Source of the DNA: Sulfitobacter sp043557345
GTDB lineage: Bacteria > Pseudomonadota > Alphaproteobacteria > Rhodobacterales > Rhodobacteraceae
Assembly (NCBI RefSeq): GCF_043557345.1
Contig: NZ_JBIFFV010000006.1
Span: 1-64,000 of the forward strand
Direction: 5' to 3'
Length of the DNA: 64,000 nt
A program made the position numbers and the translations under genes. Positions 46,138 through 54,298 of this stretch are shown in pieces. The notes under the pieces are model-generated. The model had not been told where the DNA came from. It did no database searches and saw only the letters and a program-made list of their open reading frames with translations. Each line of letters begins with the position of its first letter. Position 1 is the stretch's first letter.

Positions 46138-47535
46138 TTATGACCCAGCAGTTGCAGCAATTTCTGCCGCATGTGCAGCATCATCCGCCGGAAAATGTGC
46201 AATGGAATTAGCGTAGAAGGCCAAAACGGGCGCCTGCCCTTCGACGATCTCCAGCCCCTCTGGGCCTTCGGAAATGACGCCACGTTTCTTCAGCCGCGCA
46301 ACGGCGCGGGCGACCCGTTCGGGCAGGACTTCCGGCTTCGGCACCCGGTTGCGCGACGGCATCCGCTCCAAAGTCGCGGCCACTTCGGCCAGCAGATCGG
46401 CCTCCTGCATCGGACGCGCGGCCTGCAACATCACCCGCGCGATCAGCGGCACGGTCAGCACCGGCATCGCCTGCGCGATCCGGTCCATCAGCATTTCGGA
46501 CAGTTCCGAGACCGGCACCCCTGCCCCGGTGCGGCGCAGCGACAGCGGATCGCCAAAGGTCACCGCCGCCGTGCCAAAACGCGTGTCGCGCCCGCGCAGC
46601 CGCCGCCACATCTTGCGCAGCACAAAGCCCGCGACCACCGTGATCCGCGCCCCGAAACGCCGGTCCCCGCGCTGCCCGGCCGCGATCAGCACACGGTCCT
46701 CCAGCACCCGGTCATAGTTGATCGCCACGGGCACAAAGATGATGTCGCGCTCGCCTTCGGGATCGAACCCATCCACGACATAGGACAGAAGCCCGACCTT
46801 CGGCGGCTGCAAGGCCCCGGTCAGGCTCAAGCCGCCCTCGGGATAGAACGCCTGCGTCACCCCGCCCGTGGTGGCCATCTGCACATAGCGCGCCAAGACC
46901 TTGCGATAGAGCGCCCCGCGCGACCGGCGGCGGATAAAATACGCCCCCATGGAACGGATCAGCGTGCTCAGCGGCCAAACCCGCGCCCATTCCCCCACCG
47001 CATAGCTCAGCGCCGAAGACCGCGCGGCCAGATAGGTCACCAACATATAATCCATGTTCGACCGGTGGTTCATGATGAAAACCACCGTGGCATCCCGCGG
47101 CAGCGCGGCGAAAGTTGTCTCGTTGCTGACCGCCGTCTCGACCCGGTAGACCGTATTGGTCAACAGCCGCGCCAGGCGGATGCCGAAACTGAAATAGGCA
47201 AAGGCCGAAAACCGCGGCACGATCTCGCGCGCATATTCCCGCGCCTTTTGAAAGGCCACGTTTTCGGGCACGCCGTTGCTGCGGGCGTAATTGACGATCT
47301 CTTGGCTGACCTCCGGATCATAGATCAGCCGCTGGATCATGTCGTGCCGCCGCGCCAATTTGAAGGGCTCGATGGGCCGGGTCAGCCGCTTGTTCAACCG
47401 CTCCACCGCCCGCTCAAGCCGACGGCGAAAGAACCAACGCACCGAAGGCAGCAGAAAATGGCTCAGCGCCGTGACGGCTGCGAAAACCACGATGAGGATG
47501 AACAGCCAAAGGGGCAATTGCACAGTCTGCGTCAT
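46138..47535 (-). CDS. Glycerol-3-phosphate/1-acylglycerol acyltransferase family protein
   Basis: The 465-residue protein has an N-terminal membrane helix (LPLWLFILIVVFAAVTALSHFLL) and a PlsB/PlsC-like acyltransferase domain. Motif I is NHRSNMDY (H-x4-D, around residue 154), motif III FYPEGGLSLTG, and the motif IV-like FVPVAINYDRV follows. It probably acylates a glycerol phosphate or related acceptor. Its location between ccr and ecm is repeated in other Rhodobacteraceae, so a link with the pathway is possible but unexplained. It is 125 bases upstream of ccrA on the same strand and could be co-transcribed with it. Confidence 0.85.
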   Translation of the reverse strand: MTQTVQLPLWLFILIVVFAAVTALSHFLLPSVRWFFRRRLERAVERLNKRLTRPIEPFKLARRHDMIQRLIYDPEVSQEIVNYARSNGVPENVAFQKAREYAREIVPRFSAFAYFSFGIRLARLLTNTVYRVETAVSNETTFAALPRDATVVFIMNHRSNMDYMLVTYLAARSSALSYAVGEWARVWPLSTLIRSMGAYFIRRRSRGALYRKVLARYVQMATTGGVTQAFYPEGGLSLTGALQPPKVGLLSYVVDGFDPEGERDIIFVPVAINYDRVLEDRVLIAAGQRGDRRFGARITVVAGFVLRKMWRRLRGRDTRFGTAAVTFGDPLSLRRTGAGVPVSELSEMLMDRIAQAMPVLTVPLIARVMLQAARPMQEADLLAEVAATLERMPSRNRVPKPEVLPERVARAVARLKKRGVISEGPEGLEIVEGQAPVLAFYANSIAHFPADDAAHAAEIAATAGS

Positions 47536-47626
47536 GGCTTAACCCTTACAGAGCGCGGGCGAGAGGACAATATTTATCTGTTTCCCGCCCGCCCAAGCGA
47601 CCCGAGTGATGCCGCAACGCAGCGAA

Positions 47627-47656
47627 TTGACAGAGGCATATTATTTCCCCTATCAA
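47627..47656 (+). promoter_or_regulatory. Candidate promoter of ecm
   Basis: TTGACA (47627-47632) and TATCAA (47651-47656) are 18 bases apart, ending 44 bases before the ecm start. The -35 is perfect; the -10 moderate. Confidence 0.5.
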
Positions 47657-47700
47657 CGCAATGACGCAACTTTATTGCCAACCAGATTCAAGAGGCCACA

Positions 47701-49668
47701 ATGACCCAACCGCAGAAAGACCGCCCCTGGCTCATTCGCACCTATGCGGGCCATTCCACCGCCGCCGCGTCCAACGCGCTTTACCGCTCGAACCTCGAGC
47801 GCGGGCAGACCGGCCTTTCCGTAGCCTTCGACCTGCCGACCCAAACCGGCTATGACAGCGACCACGTGCTCAGCCGTGGCGAGGTGGGCAAGGTGGGCGT
47901 GCCGGTCAACCACCTCGGCGATATGCGCGCGCTGTTTGACGGCATCCCGCTGGAACAGATGAACACCTCGATGACGATCAATGCCACCGCCCCTTGGCTG
48001 CTGGCACTCTATATCGCGGTGGCCGAGGAACAGGGCGCGGATGTCGCCAAACTGCAGGGCACGGTGCAAAACGACCTGATCAAGGAATACCTCAGCCGCG
48101 GCACCTATATCTGCCCGCCTGCGCCATCGCTTAAGATGATCGCGGATGTGGCCGAATTCTGCTATACGAATGTGCCGAAATGGAACCCGATGAACGTCTG
48201 TTCCTACCACCTGCAAGAGGCGGGCGCGACACCGGAACAGGAATTGGCCTTTGCACTGGCCACCGCCACCGCCGTGCTCGACGCGCTGAAACCCCGCGTC
48301 CCGGCAGAGGATTTCCCGAAATTGGTGGGCCGGATTTCCTTCTTCGTGAACGCAGGCATCCGTTTCGTCACCGAAATGTGCAAAATGCGCGCCTTTGTAG
48401 ACCTTTGGGACGAGATTTGCCGCGAGCGCTATGGTGTCGAAGACCCCAAATTCCGTCGTTTCCGCTATGGGGTGCAGGTCAATTCGCTGGGGCTGACCGA
48501 ACAACAGCCCGAGAATAACGTCTACCGTATTCTCATCGAAATGCTGGCCGTCACCCTGTCGAAAAAAGCCCGGGCCCGCGCCGTGCAATTGCCCGCATGG
48601 AACGAAGCCCTCGGCCTGCCCCGCCCGTGGGATCAACAATGGTCGATGCGGATGCAGCAGATCATGGCCCATGAAACGGACCTTTTGGAATTCGACGATC
48701 TATTCGACGGCAATCCGGCGGTCGATGCCAAGGTCGAATTGCTGAAGGAAGGCGCGCGGGCCGAATTGGCGAATCTCGACGGTATGGGCGGCGCGATTTC
48801 CGCAATTGATTACATGAAAGGACGTTTGGTCGAAAGCAATGCCGACCGGCTGCGCCGCATCGAAAGCGGCGAAACCGTGGTGGTCGGTGTCAACAAATGG
48901 CAGCAGGGCGCGCCCTCGCCCCTGATGACCGGCGCGGGCGATATCATGCAATCCGACCCCGGCGCCGAGGCCGACCAACTCGCCCGCCTCGACAGATGGC
49001 GCAGCGCGCGCGACGAGGGTGCCGTGAAACAGGCGCTGGCCGATCTGCGCGCCGCGGCACAAGCGGGCGAGAACATCATGCCCGCCTCCATCGCCGCTGC
49101 GAAAGCCGGGGTGACCACCGGCGAATGGGCCGCGCAGATGCGCGCCGTCCACGGGGAATATCGTGGCCCCACAGGGGTTTCCGCAGGTCAGTCCAACAAG
49201 ACCGAAGGACTGGACGACCTGCGTGATGCGGTGGATGCGGTCAGCGACAAATTGGGCCGGAGGTTGAAATTCCTCGTTGGCAAACCGGGGCTCGACGGCC
49301 ACTCGAACGGGGCCGAGCAGATCGCCGTCCGCGCCCGCGATTGCGGCATGGACATCAGCTATGAAGGCATCCGTCTGACACCTGCGGAGATCGTCGAAGC
49401 AGCACAAACGGAAGCCGCCCATGTGGTCGGCCTGTCGATCCTCTCGGGCTCCCATGTGCCCTTGGTCGAAGACCTGATGAAACGCATGGCCGAAGCCGGA
49501 TTGACGCATGTTCCCGTCATCGTCGGCGGCATCATTCCCGAGGCCGACGCGACCCGTTTGCGCGCCGCCGGGGTGGCGCAGGTCTATACGCCGAAGGACT
49601 TTGAATTGAACGTCATCATGCAAGATATCATTACGCTCGCCGATCCCAAAGCGGTGGCGGCGGAATAG
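47701..49668 (+). CDS. ecm: Ethylmalonyl-CoA mutase (MeaA)
   Basis: A 655-residue coenzyme B12 mutase that converts ethylmalonyl-CoA to methylsuccinyl-CoA. The large catalytic part starts PWLIRTYAGHSTAAASNALYRSNLERGQTGLSVAFDLPTQTGYDSD, typical for the clade, and the C-terminal B12 domain has the D-x-H-x-x-G motif in LVGKPGLDGHSNGAEQIA followed by LSILSGSHVPL and VGGIIPE. It is divergently transcribed from the acyltransferase-ccrA side. RBS AGAGG is present. Together with ccr and the malyl-CoA and mesaconyl-CoA enzymes downstream it allows acetyl-CoA assimilation without a glyoxylate shunt. Confidence 0.98.
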   Translation: MTQPQKDRPWLIRTYAGHSTAAASNALYRSNLERGQTGLSVAFDLPTQTGYDSDHVLSRGEVGKVGVPVNHLGDMRALFDGIPLEQMNTSMTINATAPWLLALYIAVAEEQGADVAKLQGTVQNDLIKEYLSRGTYICPPAPSLKMIADVAEFCYTNVPKWNPMNVCSYHLQEAGATPEQELAFALATATAVLDALKPRVPAEDFPKLVGRISFFVNAGIRFVTEMCKMRAFVDLWDEICRERYGVEDPKFRRFRYGVQVNSLGLTEQQPENNVYRILIEMLAVTLSKKARARAVQLPAWNEALGLPRPWDQQWSMRMQQIMAHETDLLEFDDLFDGNPAVDAKVELLKEGARAELANLDGMGGAISAIDYMKGRLVESNADRLRRIESGETVVVGVNKWQQGAPSPLMTGAGDIMQSDPGAEADQLARLDRWRSARDEGAVKQALADLRAAAQAGENIMPASIAAAKAGVTTGEWAAQMRAVHGEYRGPTGVSAGQSNKTEGLDDLRDAVDAVSDKLGRRLKFLVGKPGLDGHSNGAEQIAVRARDCGMDISYEGIRLTPAEIVEAAQTEAAHVVGLSILSGSHVPLVEDLMKRMAEAGLTHVPVIVGGIIPEADATRLRAAGVAQVYTPKDFELNVIMQDIITLADPKAVAAE

Positions 49669-49751
49669 GCTGACACAAAATACATCGTGCAATTAACCTA
49701 TTGGCTCTATAATTCCCTCTCCCAGCACAATCTGGAAAGGAAATATCAGAT

Positions 49752-50096
49752 ATGGAAAATGACCTGAAATCCATGAGCCGCAAGGAATTGGAGAAACTTC
49801 TGTCGGATGTCAAAAAGGCATTGCAGGCCGCACAGGCCCGCGAACGCCGCGCCGCACGCAAGGCGGCGCAAAAGGCAGCGGCGGAATATGGCTTTTCCCT
49901 GAATGAGTTAGCTGATGAAGCCCCCGCGCCGAAGAAGGCTAAGAAGCCGCGCAAGGCGCCCGGCGGTCCGAAATCGAAACCCCAGTTTGCCAATCCGGAA
50001 AACCCGTCCCAGACTTGGACTGGAAAAGGCCGCCAGCCGAATTGGTTTCGCGCCCAGGTAGATAAAGGCGCCGACCCGGAAACGATGCGGGTATAA
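49752..50096 (+). CDS. H-NS family nucleoid protein
   Basis: The 114-residue protein has an N-terminal coiled-coil (MSRKELEKLLSDVKKALQAAQARERRAARKAAQKAAAEYGFSLNEL), a Lys/Ala/Pro-rich linker and the C-terminal H-NS DNA-binding motif PQFANPENPSQTWTGKGRQPNWF. This is the alphaproteobacterial HvrA/H-NS plan. It binds A+T-rich DNA, which could include the island at the left of the window. A terminator follows. Confidence 0.93.
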   Translation: MENDLKSMSRKELEKLLSDVKKALQAAQARERRAARKAAQKAAAEYGFSLNELADEAPAPKKAKKPRKAPGGPKSKPQFANPENPSQTWTGKGRQPNWFRAQVDKGADPETMRV

Positions 50097-50121
50097 TACT
50101 TCCCCGAATACGGGAATTTCG

Positions 50122-50154
50122 CGCCGGTTGAATAGCAATTCACCGGCGTTTTTT
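50122..50154 (+). terminator. Terminator after the H-NS gene
   Basis: A stem of CGCCGGTTGAAT with ATTCACCGGCG (one bulge) is followed by six T residues. Confidence 0.85.
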
Positions 50155-50313
50155 ATTGTTGACGGAAAAGTGAATTCGACAGTCATCCCCTGCACGGTGC
50201 CGAGCGGAAGTTAACGTCGCGCCGCCTGCCCTACCGCGGCCCCCCGGCCCCACGGCAGCCCTTGTGAAGCCCGCCGCGCGCAGGCAAAATGCGCCAAACA
50301 TCAGGAGACAGAA

Positions 50314-51018
50314 ATGACCGTCCATATTGGCGCGAAACCCGGCGATATCGCCGAAACCGTATTGATGCCCGGCGACCCCTACCGCGCGAAATGGGCGGCG
50401 GAAACCTTTCTCGAAGGGGCCGAACTGGTCAACGAAGTGCGCGGCATGCTGGGTTTTACCGGCACATGGCGCGGCAACCGGGTGACGATCCAAGGCTCGG
50501 GCATGGGCATGCCGTCGCTGTCGATCTACGCCAATGAGCTGATGACCGAATATGGCGCGCAGACCCTGATCCGCATCGGCTCTTGCGGCGGCATGCAATC
50601 TCATGTCGGCATCCGTGACGTGATCATCGCCATGACGGCGAGCACGATCACCTCGCCTTCCTCTGGCATTTTCCGCGAATTGAATTACGCGCCCTGCGCC
50701 GATTACGGCCTATTGAGCGCCGCCGTGGCCGCCGCCGAAAAGCTGGAGGCAAAGACCCATGTGGGCGGCATCTATTCTTCGGACGTCTTCTATGCGGAGC
50801 GCCCCGACCTTGACGAGCAGATGGTGCGCCATGGCATCCTCGGTGTCGAGATGGAAGCGGCGGAGCTTTACACGCTGGCCGCGCGGCACAAGCGGCGGGC
50901 ATTGGCGGTGCTGACAGTAAGCGATCATCTCCAAACCGGCGAGGCGTTGCCATCGGAGGATCGGGAGAAGAGCTTTGGCGATATGGTCGAGATTGCGCTG
51001 GAGGCGGCCTTTGCCTGA
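50314..51018 (+). CDS. deoD: Purine nucleoside phosphorylase DeoD-type
   Basis: A 234-residue DeoD-type phosphorylase. Marks: VHIGAKPGDIAETVLMPGDPYRAKW, GSGMGMPSLSIYANEL, the phosphate-binding RIGSCGGMQ, SSDVFY and GVEMEAAELYTLAA (active-site Glu-Met-Glu). It cleaves purine nucleosides with phosphate. This agrees with the BMP-type nucleoside importer located 12 kb upstream. RBS AGGAGAC is present. Confidence 0.97.
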   Translation: MTVHIGAKPGDIAETVLMPGDPYRAKWAAETFLEGAELVNEVRGMLGFTGTWRGNRVTIQGSGMGMPSLSIYANELMTEYGAQTLIRIGSCGGMQSHVGIRDVIIAMTASTITSPSSGIFRELNYAPCADYGLLSAAVAAAEKLEAKTHVGGIYSSDVFYAERPDLDEQMVRHGILGVEMEAAELYTLAARHKRRALAVLTVSDHLQTGEALPSEDREKSFGDMVEIALEAAFA

Positions 51019-51068
51019 GTGCGGCGCCTGCTGAGAGGGCGGGATTGGTATTTGAAAAAGGATGAAGG

Positions 51069-51095
51069 GGCGCGGCGGGGGTCGCGCCTTTTTTT
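51069..51095 (+). terminator. Terminator after deoD
   Basis: GGCGCG (51069-51074) pairs with CGCGCC (51083-51088), followed by seven T residues. Confidence 0.75.
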
Positions 51096-51209
51096 CGTGG
51101 CTTGGCGGGTGGTGTGAGCGAGGGGGGTGCTTCATCGGCTGATGTTGGCGCGGAGGAGAGTGCGGAAGGTATTTGGGAAAGGATGAAGGAGGGGGGTGTG
51201 GCGCGTCTT

Positions 51210-52858
51210 TCAGGCGTGTTGGCCAGCGAGCCGGCCGGAGTAGAGGCAGCCGCCCAAGAAGGTGCCTTCGAGGGCGTTGTAGCCATGGTAGCCGCCGCCA
51301 CCGAAGCCGCAGACCTCTCCGGCGGCGAAGAGGCCGGGGAGGATGGTGCCCGCCGGCGTAAGCACTCGGCCTTGGGTATCGCTGTGTAATCCGCCGAGCG
51401 ATTTGCGGGTGAGGATGTTCAGGCGCACGGCGATGAGCGGGCCGTTGGCCGGGTCGAGAATGGCGTGGGGTTTGGCGGTGCGGATCAAGCGGTCGCCACG
51501 GTAGTTGCGGGCGCCGCGGATTGCGGTGATCTGGGCGTCTTTGGCGAAGGGATTGTCGAGCTGGCCGTCGCGGGCCGCGATTTGGGTGCGGATGTGCTCT
51601 GGGGCAAGGGGAGCGTCTGCTGTGAGGGCGTTCATCCGGGTGACAAGGGTCTCGAGGTCGTTGGCGACGATGAAGTCCGCGCCTTTTTCTTTGAAGGCCT
51701 CGACTGCGGCGGTTGCCCCCTTGCCGAGCCGTGCTTTCAAGACTTCGCCCCATTTGCCGGAGGTGAGATCGGGGTTCTGTTCGGAGCCCGAGAGGGCGAA
51801 CTCCTTTTCGATGATCTTTTGGGTGAGGATGAACCAGCTGTGTTCGCCCGCTTGCAGGATGCGTTTGAGGGTCGAGAGCGTGTCAAAGCCGGGCAGGCAG
51901 GGTGCTTCCATCCGGTCGCCGCGCGCGTCGAACCACATCGAGGACGGCCCGGGCAGTATGCGGATGCCGTGGTTGGGCCAGATCGGGTCCCAGTTCTGGA
52001 CGCCCTCGCAATAGTGCCACATGCGGTCTTCGTTGATCAGCCCCGCCCCGGCCTCGGCAGCGATGGCGTGCATCTTGCCGTCGACGTAGTCGGGCACGCC
52101 GCTGACCATCCGGCCCGGCGCGGGGCCGAGGCGGTCTTTCGGCCAATGTTGCCGCACCAGATCGTGGTTGGCGCCGATGCCGCCGGTGGTGAGGATGACA
52201 GCCTCGGCGGCATGGTCAAATTGGCCTGTGGCGTTGCGTGACGTGCTTTGACCGCGCGGGGCGTCACTGTCTTCCAGCACCTCGCCCGCCACGCCGGTGA
52301 CCGCGCCATCCGTTGCAACCAGCCTCGTGACGCGGTGGCGGAAGGCGAGGCGCAGTTTGCCCGCTGCCGCATATTCCTGCATCAGCCGGGCGAAGGGGGC
52401 GACGACGCCGGTGCCGGTGCCCCAGGTGATGTGGAAGCGCGGGACAGAGTTGCCGGGCCATGCGCCCCTGCCCCGCCGCGCTCGGCCCAGCCGACGACCG
52501 GGAACCAGCGCAGGCCGAAACCTTGCAACCATGCGCGCATGTCGCCCGCCGCCCAGTCGATGAAACCTTCCGCCAGCTTGCGGGGGTTGGCGTCCTCGGC
52601 CCGGTCGAACTGCGCCGAGCCCATCCAGTCGCGATAGGCAAGCTCGGCGCTGTCGCGGATGCCCATGCGGCGTTGTTCGGGCGTGTCGACCATGAAGAGA
52701 CCGCCGAGCGACCAATAGGCCTGCCCGCCAAGGCTTTGCGGGGCTTCCTGGTCCAGCAGAAGCACGCGGCGGCCGCGCAACACAGCCTCATGCGCGGCGA
52801 CCATGCCGGCCAGACCCGCGCCCACGACGATCACATCTGCTTTAAAACGCGCACCCAT
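51210..52858 (-). pseudogene. FAD-binding dehydrogenase, frameshifted
   Basis: The gene reads in one frame from 52858 (MGARFKADVIVVGAGLAGMVAAHEAVLRG, FAD fold; APQSLGGQAYWSLGGLF) as far as VVGWAERGG around 52460, then continues in another frame with GAWPGNSVPRFHITWGTGTGVV through to GAARKAYHG-type and GEVCGFGGGGYHGYNALEGTFLGG near 51240. Reconstructed length (~550 residues) and both conserved ends match the FAD-dependent 3-ketosteroid/fumarate-type dehydrogenases. The break is at a G run (GGGGCAGGGGCGC) and looks like one missing base. It may be a true pseudogene or a sequencing error. Confidence 0.85.
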
Positions 52859-52911
52859 TGCCGCCCCCCCCTGTTCCGGCAAGCTTGCGGTGCTCTGGGG
52901 GCAAAAGCAAG

Positions 52912-53127
52912 TCACAGGCGCGGGGTGTCGAGCCCTTTGAGACAGCGGTCGGGCGGGCCTTCGCTGCGGTAGGCTTCGGCCCCGCAGGCGACGCAGTGGT
53001 ATTTGCGCAGGGCGCCCTTGTCCCCTGCCCGGTCTTCGCGCCAGCGGCAGTCGCGCGTGGGCGCGTTGCGACGGGCAAAGGTCAGCACGATCACAAAGAC
53101 GATAACGATGACGAAGGGCAGGATCAT
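52912..53127 (-). CDS. Small membrane protein with Cys pair zinc-ribbon
   Basis: The 71-residue protein has an N-terminal membrane helix (MILPFVIVIVFVIVLTFARRN) and a soluble tail with cysteines at CRWR, HCVACG and RCLKG, looking like a small zinc ribbon (YHCVACGAEAY). It stands between sdhB and the FAD dehydrogenase, 42 bases downstream of the sdhB stop and after a hairpin. Similar short anchored Cys proteins occur in Rhodobacteraceae. Function unknown. Confidence 0.7.
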   Translation of the reverse strand: MILPFVIVIVFVIVLTFARRNAPTRDCRWREDRAGDKGALRKYHCVACGAEAYRSEGPPDRCLKGLDTPRL

Positions 53128-53138
53128 GGGAAAACCAA

Positions 53139-53162
53139 AGGCCCGGCGCTTGGCCGGGCCTT
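53139..53162 (-). terminator. Hairpin after sdhB
   Basis: AAGGCCCGG pairs with CCGGGCCTT. On the minus strand it is followed by TGGTTTTCC. It stands 8 bases after the sdhB stop and probably ends the sdh operon. Confidence 0.65.
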
Positions 53163-53169
53163 GTTGTTT

Positions 53170-53949
53170 TTAGACGGTCCGTTCGACCATCAGCTTCTTG
53201 ATATTGGCGATCGCCGCTGCCGGGTTCAGCCCCTTGGGGCAAGTCTTGGCGCAGTTCATGATCGTGTGGCAGCGGTAGAGCTTGAACGGATCCTCAAGGT
53301 CATCCAGACGCTCGCCCGTCGCCTCATCCCGGCTGTCGATGATCCAGCGGTAGGCATGCAGGAGCGCCGCCGGCCCGAGGTAGCGGTCGCCGTTCCACCA
53401 GTAGCTGGGGCAGGAGGTCGAGCAGCAGGCGCACATGATGCACTCGTAAAGACCGTCGAGCTTGGCGCGGTCGTCGATCGACTGTTTCCACTCCTTGCGC
53501 GGCTCGGGCGTATCGGTCTCGAGCCAGGGCTGGATCGAGGCGTGCTGGGCGTAGAAATGCGTGAGGTCGGGGATCAGGTCTTTGACCACCGGCATATGCG
53601 GCAGCGGGTAGATCTTCACCACGCCGTTGATCTCTTCCATGCCGTAGGTGCAGGCCAGCGTGTTGATCCCATCGATGTTCATCGCGCAGGAGCCACAGAT
53701 GCCTTCGCGGCAGGAGCGGCGGAAGGTCAGCGTCGGGTCGATCTCGTTCTTGATCTTGATCAGCGCGTCGAGAATCATCGGCCCGCAATCGTCCATGTCA
53801 ACGAAATAGGTGTCGAGCGCCGGGTTCTTCCCGTCGTCGGGGTTCCAGCGATAGATGTGGAACTCGCGCAGGTTGGTCGCCCCTTCGGGCTTGGGCCATG
53901 TCTTCCCGCTGGTCATGCGGGAGTTTTTCGGAAGCGTCAGTTGAACCAT
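53170..53949 (-). CDS. sdhB: Succinate dehydrogenase iron-sulfur subunit
   Basis: The 259-residue subunit passes electrons from FAD to quinone. All three cluster motifs are seen: 2Fe-2S in CREGICGSCAMNIDG with the far Cys in LACTYG, 4Fe-4S in CIMCACCSTSCPSYWW and 3Fe-4S in CHTIMNCAKTCPKGLNP. Length is normal. It is the last gene of sdhCDA-lipoprotein-sdhB and is separated from sdhA by a small lipoprotein gene. Confidence 0.98.
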   Translation of the reverse strand: MVQLTLPKNSRMTSGKTWPKPEGATNLREFHIYRWNPDDGKNPALDTYFVDMDDCGPMILDALIKIKNEIDPTLTFRRSCREGICGSCAMNIDGINTLACTYGMEEINGVVKIYPLPHMPVVKDLIPDLTHFYAQHASIQPWLETDTPEPRKEWKQSIDDRAKLDGLYECIMCACCSTSCPSYWWNGDRYLGPAALLHAYRWIIDSRDEATGERLDDLEDPFKLYRCHTIMNCAKTCPKGLNPAAAIANIKKLMVERTV

Positions 53950-53959
53950 TATGCGTCTC

Positions 53960-54298
53960 CTAAAGCGTCAGACCAGCTGCGGGCGCGGCGGCCAGCAGGC
54001 AGGTACGGGTCTCGGGGCGCGACAGGATGGTGCGCACGGTGCCCGTTGTTGTGTCATCCACGCCAACCACGGTGGCGCGGGCCAATTCGCGCAGCTCCAG
54101 CGCGTCGGCATTGTCGATGATGCAATCGGTGAAGGGGGTGATCAGCTCTTTCGGCACCTGCGGGAAACGGGTGGCCAGAACCTCGGTCACCACGCCTTTG
54201 GAGGTCTGGCGGGCGGTGTCATCCACCGCCTGCTGAACCTCCACACAGGCCGACAGGCCGAGCAGTGTGGCCGCGATGAGTGCTGTGCGGACCATCAA
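53960..54298 (-). CDS. Small lipoprotein inside the sdh operon
   Basis: The 112-residue product has a lipobox (LLGLSAC, cysteine at 18 of the longest form) and a Gln/Val/Thr-rich helical mature part with a C-terminal disulfide candidate (CII...TCLL). It starts 4 bases inside the sdhA end and precedes sdhB by 10 bases, so it is embedded in the operon. I do not recognise a family. A role in succinate dehydrogenase assembly or in the periplasmic side of the membrane is conceivable but unproven. Confidence 0.75.
   Translation of the reverse strand: MMVRTALIAATLLGLSACVEVQQAVDDTARQTSKGVVTEVLATRFPQVPKELITPFTDCIIDNADALELRELARATVVGVDDTTTGTVRTILSRPETRTCLLAAAPAAGLTL

Noticed and set aside
52842..53078. 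Open frame overlapping the FAD dehydrogenase start
   Set aside because: The membrane/zinc-ribbon frame at 52912-53127 is more protein-like; this one is a shadow.
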